Origin: Lasiosphaeria ovina
Taxonomy: Eukaryota > Ascomycota > Sordariomycetes > Sordariales > Lasiosphaeriaceae
Direction of reading: 5' to 3'
Assembly (NCBI GenBank): GCA_033439765.1
Contig: JAULSN010000004.1
Location: 1,064,001-1,128,000 of the forward strand
DNA: 64,000 bases
The notes under the pieces are model-generated. The model worked only from the letters and a program-made list of their open reading frames with translations, had not been told where the DNA came from and ran no database searches. A program made the translations under genes and the position numbers. Below are positions 43,979-56,829 of the stretch, one piece after another; position 1 is the stretch's first letter; each line of letters starts with the position of its first letter.

Positions 43979-45846
43979 TTAGATAATCTCAATCGTCTCG
44001 TTCTCCTCGCCGCTAGACCGTGGAACCCCGAAAGATGCCGGCGCGGGGCCCTCATGCGGGAGAACTTCTGGCCAATCGCCGTCGCCGCCACGGTCAGAAC
44101 GTAATGTCATTCCTGCGCGAAGATAGAAAAGATCCTCATCTTCCATCCAAGGACGTGCCGTAAGAAAGTTCGACTTACCGCCCCCAACATGAACATTTCG
44201 CAAATTTCCCGCCACAGTCTCCAACAACACGCGGCCAGGGAGCGGCACGCCGCTGCCCGGCTCGACATTTCTGCTCCGGTCATCGATCAAGACCCGGATG
44301 ATGTTCCGCATGTTTGCCTCCCACGCTTCAATCTCTCGGCGCCCTCCGCGCAGGATATTCTTTCCGGGGCCTATTCGCTGAGATTTGACTGCAAGATCGA
44401 GCGCCGTGTACCCAGCGTCTGTGTTTTCCGCGAACCTTGGACCGAGATCAACGGAAAATGGCTAGACTTTGCGTCGCACTGCGGCACCGCGGCGGAGAAG
44501 CAGCTCGACGGCCAGAAAGTGTCCGTACCAGGCGGCGTAGTGCAGGGGAGGCCTGCCGGAGAAATCGACAAAATCCACCTTGTCGGGGAAGACGTCGAGT
44601 AGGAACTCTAGCACCGATATCTCGAGCGCCAGCTGCCCCTTGTCCAGACATGATGTGTGATGCACTAGTACGGCTCGGAGCACAGTGCTGTGTGCGTGGT
44701 AGGTCACCTCCATGCGGCAAAAGAACGACGGGTGTCCGAACCGATCCACGAGATAGCGCAGACGGTCGAGATCAAAGTTCATTCGGTGGTTAATCAAGCC
44801 GCCGAGTACCTTTCCGGATGTGGTGAAGCCGCTCTGTTCATCTGGACCGAGAATTGGGCCCATGTTGTCGCAGTGGTTGATAGGGATTTCGACAACTTCA
44901 AGATTCGGGTTCCGCATGAGACTCCACGAGAAAGGGGTTGAGCGGTCGTTGGATCGGTCATAAGGGCTAGCACCTCTGCGAAGTAGCTCCTCAACATAAC
45001 CAAGCCACCCCTGAGTTGCTGCCGAGTGAAGAGGTCGGCGGCCGTATTCCCCGACCAAATCAGCAAGGCATGGAAATTCGTTCAGCAGCAGTTGGAAGAT
45101 TTCGCGGGAATCAGGGTATATGCTCCGCCAAACAGTTGCCGATTTGATAGAATGGGCAGTACGTCGATTCCGCTGTCTCGGAAATGCTGGAGGAAGAGGC
45201 GGAAAGCCAGGGTGTCTGCCGTATAGACAGCTACTACGAGGGGTATATGAAGGCGACCTCATTCATCATCCGGACGGTGTGCGGGGGACGGCCTAGAGGA
45301 TCGGCTCTCTCCCTTAAAAAGGAGCTTTATGGTCTCCGCTTTGCTGGAAGTGAGTCCGCCCCGGAGATATCGCCGACATAGAAGAGCCAAAGGCGAGGCG
45401 TCCAGCGACTCGTACAGCAAGACTGTTGCAAGCGTGCTGATATTGCGACGTGGATCCTCCGGCGAGTCAATTCGGAAGTCATCGAGCCTGCTCTGTAAGG
45501 ATTCCACACCCTCGCCCTGAGCCATGGGCTGCGCACTGGCGGTGATACTGTTTGATGCTGAGAGTGCGGCTTCCAACATCTCGTGGAAATTCGATTGTGA
45601 TAGGCGGAAGAGCAGCTGCTCAACGAGAGTCCCACTAATCCTCCGCTCTGGGCGTTTATGCATCTCAAGTAAAACCGCAAATAGAGACGGCCGTCCCTTC
45701 AATGCGGCCCAGAAGAAAGGTATCCCTTCGCCGCGCGTAAAGTTGTTGCGGTACATCCCTGGAGGTTCTTCAGCCGCCACGTCCAGAATTGCCCCACGGC
45801 CAACATAGAGAGGGGCTAGTTGTGCCCCATGAGCGTCATCCATCAT
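43979..45846 (-). pseudogene. Broken ankyrin-repeat gene
   Basis: A minus-strand coding stretch from ATG at 45846 to TAA at 43979. Ankyrin units are recognisable: GRRPLHSAATQGWLGYVEELLRRGA, GRPPLHYAAWYGHFLAVELLLRRGA and DAGYTALDLAV. The frame is cut by TGA at 45259-45261, behind which the same frame continues sensibly (GRLHIPLVVAVYTADTLAFRLFL). It then shifts by one near 45110 and is cut again by TAG at 44462-44464 with good coding on both sides. No GT-AG intron that I tried removes these breaks. It may still make truncated products. Confidence 0.55.
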
Positions 45847-46377
45847 GGAAAGGAAGTGGGTGATTGTGTAGCCCTTACTCCCGTGACTTTGGCCTCTTTA
45901 TTATCGAGATTGGAGGAGGGCTGAGAACTGACTGTGGGAGTTTGGAGAGCGACTAATGGTGCGGCTGACTCCTGAGATGCATCGGTGTGGCGCGCTCACG
46001 ATAGCCACGTGTTGGAGATGGCGCATTTTCACACACACCCAGTATATACGTACTCCGTAATTAGAATTATTACCTGGGGGCTATCCCTATGAATCACGCG
46101 TCTGTTTTCCATTGAAAGGAAACCTTTGGCCGGAAGGACTAGAAACGGGCCTCTGAGGCTATACAGCGGCAAGTAGGATCACCTTATTAACTCAGAGAAG
46201 AATTAAGAAAAGCTCAGGGATAATCAGCTAGCTGCAGCTTACCCCGGTTCACCCGAGCTCAGAACTACGAATTAAGAAGGAAATATCGGGTGCCTAGATT
46301 CGTCTAATAACAACGGGCTGTCAACACGTCATGATAAACTCGAGCTTCATCAGCTGCAACTACTAAGCACTTTCCTC
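45847..46377. other. Intergenic, AT-rich patch
   Basis: AT-rich around 46040-46330, with no gene seen. Confidence 0.5.
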
Positions 46378-48242
46378 CTAGCCAGCATTGCTAGTCTTGG
46401 TAAACGTATACGTCTGGTGGTCGGGGTCTGGCTGCGTTGTGTCCGTGACGGGGCTAATTTCAGCGACACGCTCCTCGTGCTTGAGACAGGCTGCTGACCT
46501 CCCACCGTGGTTGTTGCTGGGATGGTAGCGGGCATCGTTACGCAGCCGCCAGATCAACGACTCGTGCAACACGGCGTCGGCGGGGATGTCGCGCGCGGCG
46601 CCTTTGTTGAGCGGGAAACGCACATTGACCCAGTCGTCGTCCTCGAGCTCCCACCGCGTGATCAACGGGAGCCACTCTGCTGCGGTTAGCCTAGTTCAAC
46701 TCCCTTACGGCCAAGACATGAGGCAATTTACCGAGAAACTTCCACAGCAGCACCTTGAAGAAGCCCGTGCCATAGCCAAAGCGCAGCGAGTCGTGAATGA
46801 AGCCACCGAGTGCCTGCGACTTCTTTTTCTGGAAGCGGCGCTTGAAGCGGTCGACGAGATCGCTGCGCCATTTCACGGCAGCCGACGGGTCCTGCTGGCC
46901 CACAAGTTCGACCTCGCGCATCATCCAGGCCAGCGGGATGTCGCTCATCTGGAAGGGGCCCGAGTCCATGTACTTGCTGGCCTTATGGGCCTTGCGTGTC
47001 GTCGACAGGTTCTTGAGCCGCTGCCAAATCGTCATGCGGTTCTGGGTGTCAAGAGGGTTGTCTGCAGCCGCCGGCCAGCCTCCGCCCACGTCGCCGTGGC
47101 ACCCGGGGAACCATACTTCCTTGATATCCTCCGAGTCGTCTTCGCTGATCGAGGCGCGAATGTCCTGGGCCAAGAGCGCGGCTTTGAACTTGACACGCCG
47201 CTCGTCGACGGCGACGGCGTGGCGGACGTACTGTGCTGTGCCGCTTACCTTAACCGGCTTGGGCGTCTTGCGCTCCAGGACGGCGACCGAGTTCACGCAG
47301 TCCCACATGCCGAGGAAGTAGACCTTGATGTTCTGCTCGTCGACGTGGCCGCGGTGGTGGACCTGCTCCTTGCGGCAGAACGTATTGCTGAAGGCTGCAA
47401 TCTCGTCGCGTCTGGGGTGTTCTTCTCCGGATGCATCCTGGCCGCCATTGGTCAGTGCCTCTTCCATCTGCTGTCCATCAGCGCCCGCATTGCTGGCCCC
47501 TCTCTTGCGGCCTTTCTTGCCGCCATGCCCCTTTCCGAAATCCTGAATCTCACCAGCCAGGTAGCGCTGGTAGAGACGGTACGCGAAAGGGACAAGCTCT
47601 TCGTTGCCTTTGCACAGCAGGCCAACCGTGTTGATCATGCGCGCTAGGAACTTGGCTGTGAAGGCGCCGCGGCTAAAGCCAAACATGTAAATCTTGTCAC
47701 CCTGTGCCGGTGCAGACTTGTAAGTATCTTGAAGATTGCGAGCACGAGATGACCGCGACAGAACTCACCGAGTCGTAGTACCGCATCAGGAAGCGGTATC
47801 CGGCCAGCACGTGCGAGTCAAAGCCGGTGCCAAACCCCTGGTCCAGGGTCTGCTCCACCGTGCTCCGAATGCTCTGCAGCCACGTTTGATCTACCGAAGT
47901 TCCGTCCGTGTCGTAGGTACCGATGCCAGCTGCAAACCGACGAGCTGTTAGATGATATGCCAAGGACGGTGGGTAGGTAGGTAGACATCAGGCACAGCTC
48001 GCCGAGGAGGGCAAATACTGACTCTGATAGTAATGAAACTGTTGGGGATCATTTCGGTCCAGCTTGTTCAGAATCTTGACGACGTTGGTGTCGGCATTGG
48101 ATCCGCTAAAAGTGTTACCCGTGCCATCGAAGCAAAGTATCAGCTTCTTTGGCGCGCTTGGCTGGACAGTCTTATCGGGGCCCGGAACAGGAGTATGGTC
48201 GGGCTCTTGTGAGTGAGTCTGGTCACTGCGCTCTTGTGACAT
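46378..48242 (-). CDS. DUF2235 alpha/beta-hydrolase-like protein
   Basis: Four exons on the minus strand: 48242-48023, 47929-47769, 47701-46732 and 46676-46378, phases 1, 0 and 1, 549 aa. [14 protein letters not shown] (about 32-45) is the N-terminal DUF2235 hallmark, then YYQTGIGTY, then the nucleophile elbow GFSRGA with Ser137. [14 protein letters not shown] is the family's late acidic/His motif. The family is related to Tle1-type phospholipases, but fungal members are cytosolic and uncharacterised. The MSQERS start is chosen; an in-frame start at 48458 would add 72 unsupported residues. Confidence 0.9.
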
Positions 48243-49610
48243 GTTATTTGTCTTGAGGTGAGGTTGGTGCTGAAGAACAAGGACGTCGTTGGGGTTCGAG
48301 CAATCTTGGCCCAGAATGCGGGAAGGGTGGTGAGCAGATGAGTGGTTACAGGAACCAGCGGTAGCTCCCATTATTGTACTGCCCGGTAACAGGAGACTCG
48401 TCACTATTGTCACCGAGGTTGCTGGCCTCAACAACACAGATTCTGCCTTCCCATGCACTAAGCCATCCGGGGCGGGGTATCTGTGCTACTTGGCTGGATC
48501 CTCCGCCACCATCTCAGTCTCGCAGGACCGCTGTCCTTTGCGGAGACTGTGGTTCGTACTACGGGATTGGGCGTCGGCCTGCTGGTGTACTTACCCGTCC
48601 GTGACCCAATGAGACCGATATTGGCAGGTGGGCGCCAATTATTTGGATTCATCGGTGGCAAGGCCTTGCACAATGTGCCTCGTATCCTCGTGTGTATATC
48701 TGCCTGCCTTGTTGGCCGTCTGTCGGAAACAAGCTGCAACCATCCATAACACCCCGCATGTATCTCGCCACGGTTCGGGTCGCCCTCTTTCTTCGCCAGG
48801 ATTCCATTCGTGGTCACTGGCAAGTTGATTTGTTTTCTGCTCACTGGTTTTCTTAGGCTCCTAACCTCTCTACTCCCGGAATGCTGGCCCAGAATCCCTG
48901 GGCGCTTTTCTTTACCGACGTGGTGATATGGTCCCGGATTTATATTGCCATCCATTCCAGTCCGCACCTGGTAGCCATGCACGTGAGCGCCTAGAAAACC
49001 TGCACGAAAAGCCCGTCAGCCATTCGGCTTCGCTGTTGATCGTGACATCGCGACCGAGAGTAGCCGAGGCATGCACGAGAATGAAACAATTTAGCTAACA
49101 TCCGAAAGGTTACACGGTTACACCGTTAGGCAATGGCCCCGTGTCCGACCATCTTGGCGCGACCCGTCTGCGCGATCGCAGGGTGATCGTGGTGGACTAA
49201 CTTGAAGGCACCGGGACGCTTCCCGTCCCACGATTTGCAAAATGATGAACTGTTTTCTTCCGCTTTCGGTTTCCAGGGATGCCAGTATTCGGGGTCATAT
49301 CGACATCCCGTAGCGTCAGTGATACAGGGCTAGTTGGCTCTAGTTTCCCATCGATGTGCAATGTTGTGGGACGAGTTGCTGTTCTTGGGTGCAGTACAAA
49401 TGGAGCGGTCGGAACGCGCAGCCAAAGAAAAGCGGCCGGAATGTAAGCAGCGAAAGGTGCCAGCATCCTATAAAGAATCGAATGAGTTGGACACCAGAGG
49501 TAGCCCAACGAGGGAGCGTAACAAGATCAAGATTGTAGTTGTGCATCTTCCTTCCTATCTTGTGTCCAACTGATAATTACTACACCCCCACTACACTGCC
49601 AAGCGTGAAC
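48243..49610. other. Divergent promoter region, no gene seen
   Basis: Between the DUF2235 gene and the Ppo gene. Frames on both strands are short and mutually overlapping. Confidence 0.5.
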
Positions 49611-52600
49611 ATGTCCAACGACAAGTACCAAGCTGGAGAGACTTACAAAGATGCCACCAAGGCGCCTGCCTACTCTCTCGACGATCCCTTGCCCATTGCC
49701 CAGGACCTCGTCAAGGAGCTGGCTGGTGTGTTGGGCCAGGTGTCCGTGAAAGATGTGCTTGGCATCCTGGAGTCATTGACACAGAAGCCTCTTAACGACA
49801 AGACAGGGTAGGAACCCCCAGAGTGGAAGTGCATCTTCCGAGATAACGGTACGGGTCGCCATTCTGACAAGCATCAGATCAACCGAGGCGCTGATTGGTG
49901 TTCTCACTGCTCTTTCCTCAAAGTCCTACCTGCGAACCTTCCTCACAAACAAGCTTATCGACACCCTCTGGAACAACCTCCAGCACCCGCCACTGAGCTA
50001 TGTCGGTGGCGATGTCAAGTATGAGGTCGTGAAAGAGTCAGACACAGGCTTCGGCAATGCCGACGTCGTCGACGCAGTCCAGTTTCAGGCCCCTGATAGC
50101 GATGTCATATTGCGCGAGCAGATTCCAACTGCTCCTAATGGCCTGTACCAGTACCGGATGCCCGACGGCAGCTACAACAACATCCTAACCCCAAATCTGG
50201 GGAGGGCGGGCACACCCTACGCCAAGACCGTCCGCAACCTCAAGAGTCTGCACGGGGTGAAGCCTGACCCCGGCTTGCTCTTTGACCTCTTGATGGCCCG
50301 CGACGACAAGCACTTCAAGGAGAACCCCGGCGGCATCTCGTCCATGTTCTTCTACCACGCCGCCATCATCATCCACGACGTGTTCCGCACAAGCCGCACA
50401 GACCAAAACAAATCCGACACGTCGTCATATCTCGACCTCGCTCCTCTCTATGGCTCCTCGCTCAGTGACCAGCTGGAGATTCGCACTATGAAAGGGGGCC
50501 TGCTGAAACCCGACACATTCCACGAGAAACGCCTGCTCGGCCAGCCAGATGGTGTCAGCGTCATGCTGGTCCTCTTCAGCCGCTTCCACAACTACGTGGC
50601 CGACATTCTGCTCAAGATCAACGAAAACGGACGGTTTACAGTGTCGTGCGCGCCCGACGCCGGCCCAGAGGAGCTGGCGAGAGCCGTGGCCAAGCAGGAC
50701 CACGACCTTTTCAACACGGCGCGTCTGGTCGTGGGCGGACTGTACATCAACATCTGCCTGCACGACTACCTCCGCGCCATCACCAACACACACCACTCTG
50801 CGAGCGACTGGACCCTGGATCCTCGCGTCGAGATGGAGCAGAAGACCGTCTTCGACGGCGAGGGCACGCCGCGCGGCGTTGGCAATCAGGTCAGCGTCGA
50901 GTTCAATCTGCTCTACAGGTTCCACTCGTGCATCTCCAAGAAGGACGAGCGCTGGATCAACAGCTTCTTCCTGCAGTTGTTCCCAGGCCGCAACGTCGAT
51001 GAACTCCAGGATGTCAGCTGGGTCGAGCTGGGCCAGGCTCTGCTCGAGTTTGAACAAAGAACGCCCAAGGACCCGAGTGTCCGGACCTTTGGTGGTTTGA
51101 CGCGGGGTGCCGACGGCAAGTTCAAGGATGAAGACCTTGTCCGCATTCTCAAGGAGGCCATGGATGACCCAGCCGGAATCTTTGGTGCCCGCACAATCCC
51201 AAAGGCGCTCAAGATTGTCGAGGTGCTCGGCATTAAGCAGGCCCGCGGCTGGCAGGTGGGCTCGCTGAATGAGTTCCGCGAGTTCTTCGGACTCAAGCGC
51301 CACGAAACCTTCAAGGACATCAACTCGGACCCCGAGATTGCCAATCTGCTCGAGAAGCTGTACACGGACCCCGACATGGTGGAGCTCTACCCAGGCCTCA
51401 TGATTGAAGACTTCAAGCCTGTCCGCAATACGGGCTGCGGCATCAGCCCACCCTACTCACTTGGCCGTGCCGTACTTTCCGATGCCGTAACCCTTGTGCG
51501 CTCGGACCGGTTCAACACAATTGACTATACCGTCTCCAACCTGACGGCCTGGGGGTACAACGAGGTGCAGTATGACAACAAGACCCTGGGCGGGTCGATG
51601 CTGTACAAGCTTATCCAGCGCGGCGTGCCCGGCTGGTTCCCCTTCAACTCGGTCGCCGTCATGCAGCCCATGTACACCAAGACGGGCAACGAGAAGATTG
51701 CGCGCGAGATTGGCACCATCGGCCAGTACACGCTGGACGACCCCAGGCCGCCCCCGGTGCCAGTCCCCATCTTCACCAGCGCAGCCATCAAGGAAGTGCT
51801 CAGCAACCCGAAGCAGTACGCCGTGCCTTGGCTGCCCGCCGTCAACAGCCTGTTCCCGGGAAAAAAGGACCTGGGGTGGTTCATGCTCGCAGGTGACGAG
51901 GCGGCCAACTACGCGCACCGGGCCAGCATGGAGAGGGCCATGAGCAAGATTCCCGACCTGGCCGGCGCGCTGCGCGACTTCATGGACCATGTGGGCTCGC
52001 GGTTGATCGAGAGGGAGACGTTTGCGCTCAGTGCGGGACTAAACCAGCTCGACCTGATCCGCGACATTGCCGTCCCGCTCAACGCGCAGCTGCTCGCCGA
52101 CCTGTTCTACTTCGACATGCGCACCGAGGAGAACCCGGGCGGGTCGCTGAGCGCGACGGAGCTGTACACGCACCTGCTCGACGTCCGCGTGTGGGGCGTC
52201 AACAACAACGACCCGGCGCAGGCGTGGAACCGCCGCCGCCGCGCCCAGGAGGGCGCCCAGATCATCATCGACTCGACGCGCAAGCTGGTCGACCGAGTTG
52301 TGCTCAACCGGGCCACGCTCGGGTTAGGTGGGATCCTCACGTCGGCCGTGTCCGGGAGCAACAACCAGAAGGGCTCGCTGCGCTCGTGCGGCGAAAAGCT
52401 GGTCAACGAGCTGCTGGCCCAGGGGAACTCGCCCGAGCGCGTGGTCGACGCCCTGTGGCTAACGGCTTTTGGCGGAATCGGCGTGCCGGTCACGGCGGTG
52501 AGTGGCGTATTACTTCGTCGTGCTTGACTTCACATTACCTGGAGTTATTGCCCAGTCTGTTGATGGATCTGTGCTGATTAAATTCTTGTCCCAGTTCTAC

Positions 52601-53364
52601 GAAGTGATGGAATTCTTCCTTCGTCCCGAAAATGGAGCCATCTGGGCGGAGGTCCAGGACATTGCCCAGAAGAACGACAGTGCTTCTCTTCATGCTTATG
52701 TCGCCGAGGCGCAGCGCCTCACGAGCTCGCAGCGCAACATGCGCATCGCCACGCAGCCAGCCACCCTGGAGGGCAAGTCGATCCAGCCCGGTAACCTGGT
52801 TGTCCTGATGATCGTAAGTTATTGCCCCTTTTACCTTTCTTTCTCGCTTGGAGACAAAATCTCACAGTTTCCCAGGCCGCGGCGGCACGCAACCCGTCCG
52901 ATGTCGCCGACGCGACCAAATTTGATCCCAAGCGCGTGTCAGATTCCGTGACTGCATTCAGCTACGGCAAACACCAGTGCTTCGGGAGAAACCCGGCCAC
53001 GGCATTCCTGGACGGCCTCGTCAAGTTGGCTGCCGGTCTCAAGAACCTGCGTCCTGCCCCAGGCGAGATGGGACGGGTCAAGACTATCCAGCTCGGCTCC
53101 GAGAAGGCCTATCTCAACGACAGCTGGTCGTACCTGGGTTTCGACGCCAGCAGTAAGTTCCTTATTTTTCATGATGTCGCTCCGCGCGGCTGAATATGAT
53201 TTCATGCTGACGGTTATCAAACAGCCTGGAAGGTCCACTTTGATGGCCACGGGCAGGGCACCTTTACCGGCGACAGGGAGCCGACGGCGCTTCTGGACAT
53301 GCAGCAGTATTATGGCCGGATTCAGAAGCGAGCTGCTGAGATTATCAAGGGAGGGGAGAAGTAG
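49611..53364 (+). CDS. Ppo-type fatty-acid dioxygenase / cytochrome P450 fusion (linoleate diol synthase-like)
   Basis: Five exons: 49611-49807, 49878-52497, 52595-52813, 52876-53152 and 53225-53364, 1150 aa. The N-terminal haem peroxidase-like dioxygenase domain has the distal His in IIIHDVFRT (about 232) and the YRFHSCIS motif (about 410), which holds the tyrosyl-radical Tyr and the proximal His. The C-terminal P450-like domain ends in YGKHQCFGR with the haem-ligand Cys1047, so the diol synthase or isomerase half may be active, unlike PpoC-type proteins. It oxidises linoleic or oleic acid to hydroperoxides and then rearranges them to oxylipin (psi factor) signals that balance sexual and asexual sporulation. 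The regiochemistry cannot be read. Confidence 0.93.
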
Positions 53365-54426
53365 AGAACGCGGTGGTTGTGTTACAGAGCAAGGATGAGC
53401 CAGGTACTCGATTTACCAGTTTGGAGTCAAATGAAATTGAACCTGTGCTGCCCTTTGACCCTATTCCTATTCGCCGAGTAATTAGCTTGGTAATTACCCA
53501 AGCCTAGAGAAATAGTCTCCAGTTCCAGTGCAGTGACAGCTGCCTGTGTTCGCCTGGCAATGGGCATGCTGCTGCGGATCTTTGTCGCGAGGCTCTGGTG
53601 GTTGTCGTTGGCTAATGCTAAGAGGGTTAACTAGCATTACGGAGGTATATTCCGTCTGTGCAACTGCCCAGCCTCAGCACCGCAGCATCGGGACAATGGC
53701 AAACTCAGCCTTGTCTCGCTCGAAATGGAACAATTAGGCGCCTCTGCCTTGGATGCGCATGATCTGGGGGCAAACTCGGCGCCGCCAAGCGTATCCCATT
53801 TGTCGGTTCAATGCTCGCGTCACCGTCCTTGGTCGGAGCTCCGTGCAACCGCATTTCGCAGGGCTCGTCGGGCAGCTTGCCCAGCTGGGATGAACAAGCC
53901 CTTATCGGCCGAGTACAAGTGTACCTATCGCAAAATCGTCCCGGCAGCCAATCAGACATGGCTAAAGATGCGCCATTAGTCCCGACCTGGACGTTCTAGA
54001 CTTTGCTCGGCGTCGGCTAGCATCTGGATCTGAACGCTAGTGCCCAGCTGCGGCTCCACAGAGCTGGCCACGTCCAATCCAGCCCAGCATTTGCGATGCC
54101 AAGAGCTGCAATATTGACTTGGTTTAATCAGCTGGTGGGTGCGAGACGGCGCCGCGAGCCCATCGCGAGTCCAGACCCATAACTAGAAAAGAAGCTTTTG
54201 CCAAGCGCAACGATGCAATCCGTCCCCACGTTCTCCTCCATTCCCCCTTCTTGGCACAAGAAGCTTTGCCGTCTTCTGCTCGTGTCCCGACTGTCTGGTA
54301 GTTCTTGGCTGCTTTATTCTTGGTTTTTAGTTCAACGTCCCCAGTTGCTGTCTTGCAGTGTCTTTCACAGATCGCCAAGCTAGGTCCCCTCGGAGCTAGG
54401 TTCGGGCTTTGGTCCGTCTAGTCGCA
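53365..54426. other. Intergenic, no gene seen
   Basis: About 1 kb between the Ppo and LtrA genes. Short frames only. Confidence 0.5.
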
Positions 54427-56829
54427 ATGCCGTCCGACACTCCCCCATTGCTTGGGCATAGGAAGCGCTCGGGTTTGTAAGTCCGCGCCCAATCTACTGT
54501 CCCCGCTCAGCCAGCACACAGTGAACTCCATTCTGACTCGGATGCATGCAGAGAGGACGAGAAGGACAAGCGGAGAATCCACAAAGTCGCGCCATGGATA
54601 AAAAACCCCCTCCAGGGCGTCGACAAGAAGAGCCTCGTCTTTGCTCCGCGCCACGAAGCAAGCACGCTCGAGCTGTTCTTCGATCTATTTTTGTGAGACT
54701 CCATGTTGGTCTCAGTTCAGGATGTATCGTCTAACAGCGAGCCCCAGCGTCGCCAACTTGGCCACCTTTACGGCCTACCACTCCATCGTCGACCACTCGT
54801 CTCTCTTCGCCTATGTCGGCTTCTTCGCCATAATATGGCTGACCTGGTTCCACATCACCCTGCACGACGTCCGCTTCGCCCATGACACCGTCTACGAGCG
54901 GGCCTGTAAGACGCTGCAGATGATCGTCTTTGTCGGCTTTGCCCTCGTCGGCTCCGCCTTCGCCCCCGGCACCGACGACGGCAACAACACCAACTTCCGC
55001 ATTCTCTGTTACACCCTAGTGATCAGCCGGGCCCTCTTTGTGGTGCAGTACAGCATCGTCGCCATCTTCGTCGTCATGGCCCGCCGCACCGACATCTTGC
55101 TGCCCCTGGCCCTCAACATCCTCACTTATGTCGTCGCGGGAGCCGCCTTCGGCGCCATGATCCCTTCATTTGCCGCGAATAAACCCGTCGACCCCAACAA
55201 CGGCATCTACTCCGTGTGGTGGGTCGTCATGGGCGTCGAGACTATCGCCACCATCGGCATCTCGTCCATCTGGCGCATGGTCAGCTTCAAGAAGACGCAT
55301 CTGGTCGAGCGCATGGGCCTGCTCACGCTCATCGTTATTGGCGAGGGCGCCATCGGCGTTACCAAGACCATCAGCCGCATGATGGGCAAGAATGGCCTCG
55401 ACCCCGAGGGCTGTGGCATGATTTTGTGCATCATCTTACTACTGGTAAGCAGCAGATCGACATTGGCTTTACCCCTCAGTAACTTCCTGCGGCCCGACTC
55501 CTGACACTTGACTTCTAGATTGGCTTGTGGATGATCTACTTTGACAACCACCCCCACGGTCACTACGGAACTATCCGGCAGCAGATCTGGTCCACTTTGC
55601 ACTTCCCCATCCATCTCATGATTGTTGGTCTCGTCGAGGGCGCGCAGCAGATTGCACTGGCCCGCTACACGTCCCGGGGCATCACAAAACTCGAGAAAAG
55701 CTTTGCGCAAGCGTGCTTCAAAGACCACCTCGACGGCGAAAAGCTTTCCGAGAAGTTGTTCGATGCCGTCGAGTATTTCCACCTCGATAAGAAACTACAG
55801 GGCCTCATCTACATGGACGAAATTGACGTCGGCATCTGGACCGTCGGCAACGAGACGGGCATCTGCGGCAAGACTGTCACGGGCTCCGGATTCTCTGACT
55901 TCCCTGATGGCCTGGCAAACGTCTTTTACTACACCGTGTCGGCAATTTACAGCGCGCTGGGTCTGATATTGCCGCTGGATAGGGACCCAGTCGAGGTTAT
56001 GTTCGAATCTTGGAAACTCGTCTACCGCTATTTCTGGGCAGCCTTCCTCGTTCTCACAGTCTGCTTCCTTATTTGCATGATCTTGATCCGGCGCAACAAG
56101 ATGGACGTCTTTGATTGGACGACGCTGTTCAGCAGGGGCACTGCCATCGTCATCTCCGGAGTCCTTTTGGCCCTCTCGTCAAACCACGACCTCATGTACG
56201 GAATCCTCGAGAAGGATATCATTCTGCCGACGGCGGTTGTGCTGTTGTATCTGATCATCGTACTGGACCGGTTTAGCGCCAAGATTGCCAATTGGAGGAA
56301 TAGGAGATCAGGCGAGCCTTTGACTGGCGTCGGTGGCCACGGCCACGGCCACGGTGGTGACGAAGGACACGAAGGCCATGACGACCATGGAGGACACGGG
56401 GACGACCACGAAAAGGGCGACGGCATCAGTCTCTCCGTCATGCCCGTTGCAGCACACCGCATGTCATATAATCCCCTCGGCGGCGCTGTCATGCCGGCAT
56501 ACCACGACACGGACGCGCCATTGTATGGCGGCCCAACAGTCACGTACTCGCAGCCGCCGCCCGGTCCGGGAGCCATGTATGCACAGCAACAGCCCCCGCC
56601 AGCAATGCCTGTCTTCTCCGAGAGCACGGCATACAACCCAGGCGGCTACATGCCAGTCTCGGTTGCCAGCACCGCCCAGGACCCGGGCGCTTATAAGCCG
56701 GTTTCGGCTGTCGGCACGGTACATGACCCTGGCGTGTACATGCCAGGGTCCGTGGCTAGCATAACATATAATCCCGGCGGGTATGCGCCAGTGCACAACG
56801 CCCAGCACCAAGGCCACCCCGGATACTGA
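54427..56829 (+). CDS. Low-temperature-requirement A (LtrA) family membrane protein
   Basis: Four exons: 54427-54476, 54552-54692, 54748-55444 and 55519-56829, 732 aa. The signature ELFFDLFFVANLATF is rebuilt exactly across the second intron, which supports the joins. About ten membrane spans lie between residues 65 and 600. After the last span comes a His-rich stretch (GHGHGHGGDEGHEGHDDHGGHGDDH-like, with about 12 His), then a Pro/Gly/Tyr-rich tail with four PGxYxPxS repeats. LtrA was named in Listeria; the fungal role is unknown. The His-rich loop could bind metal ions. Confidence 0.9.
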
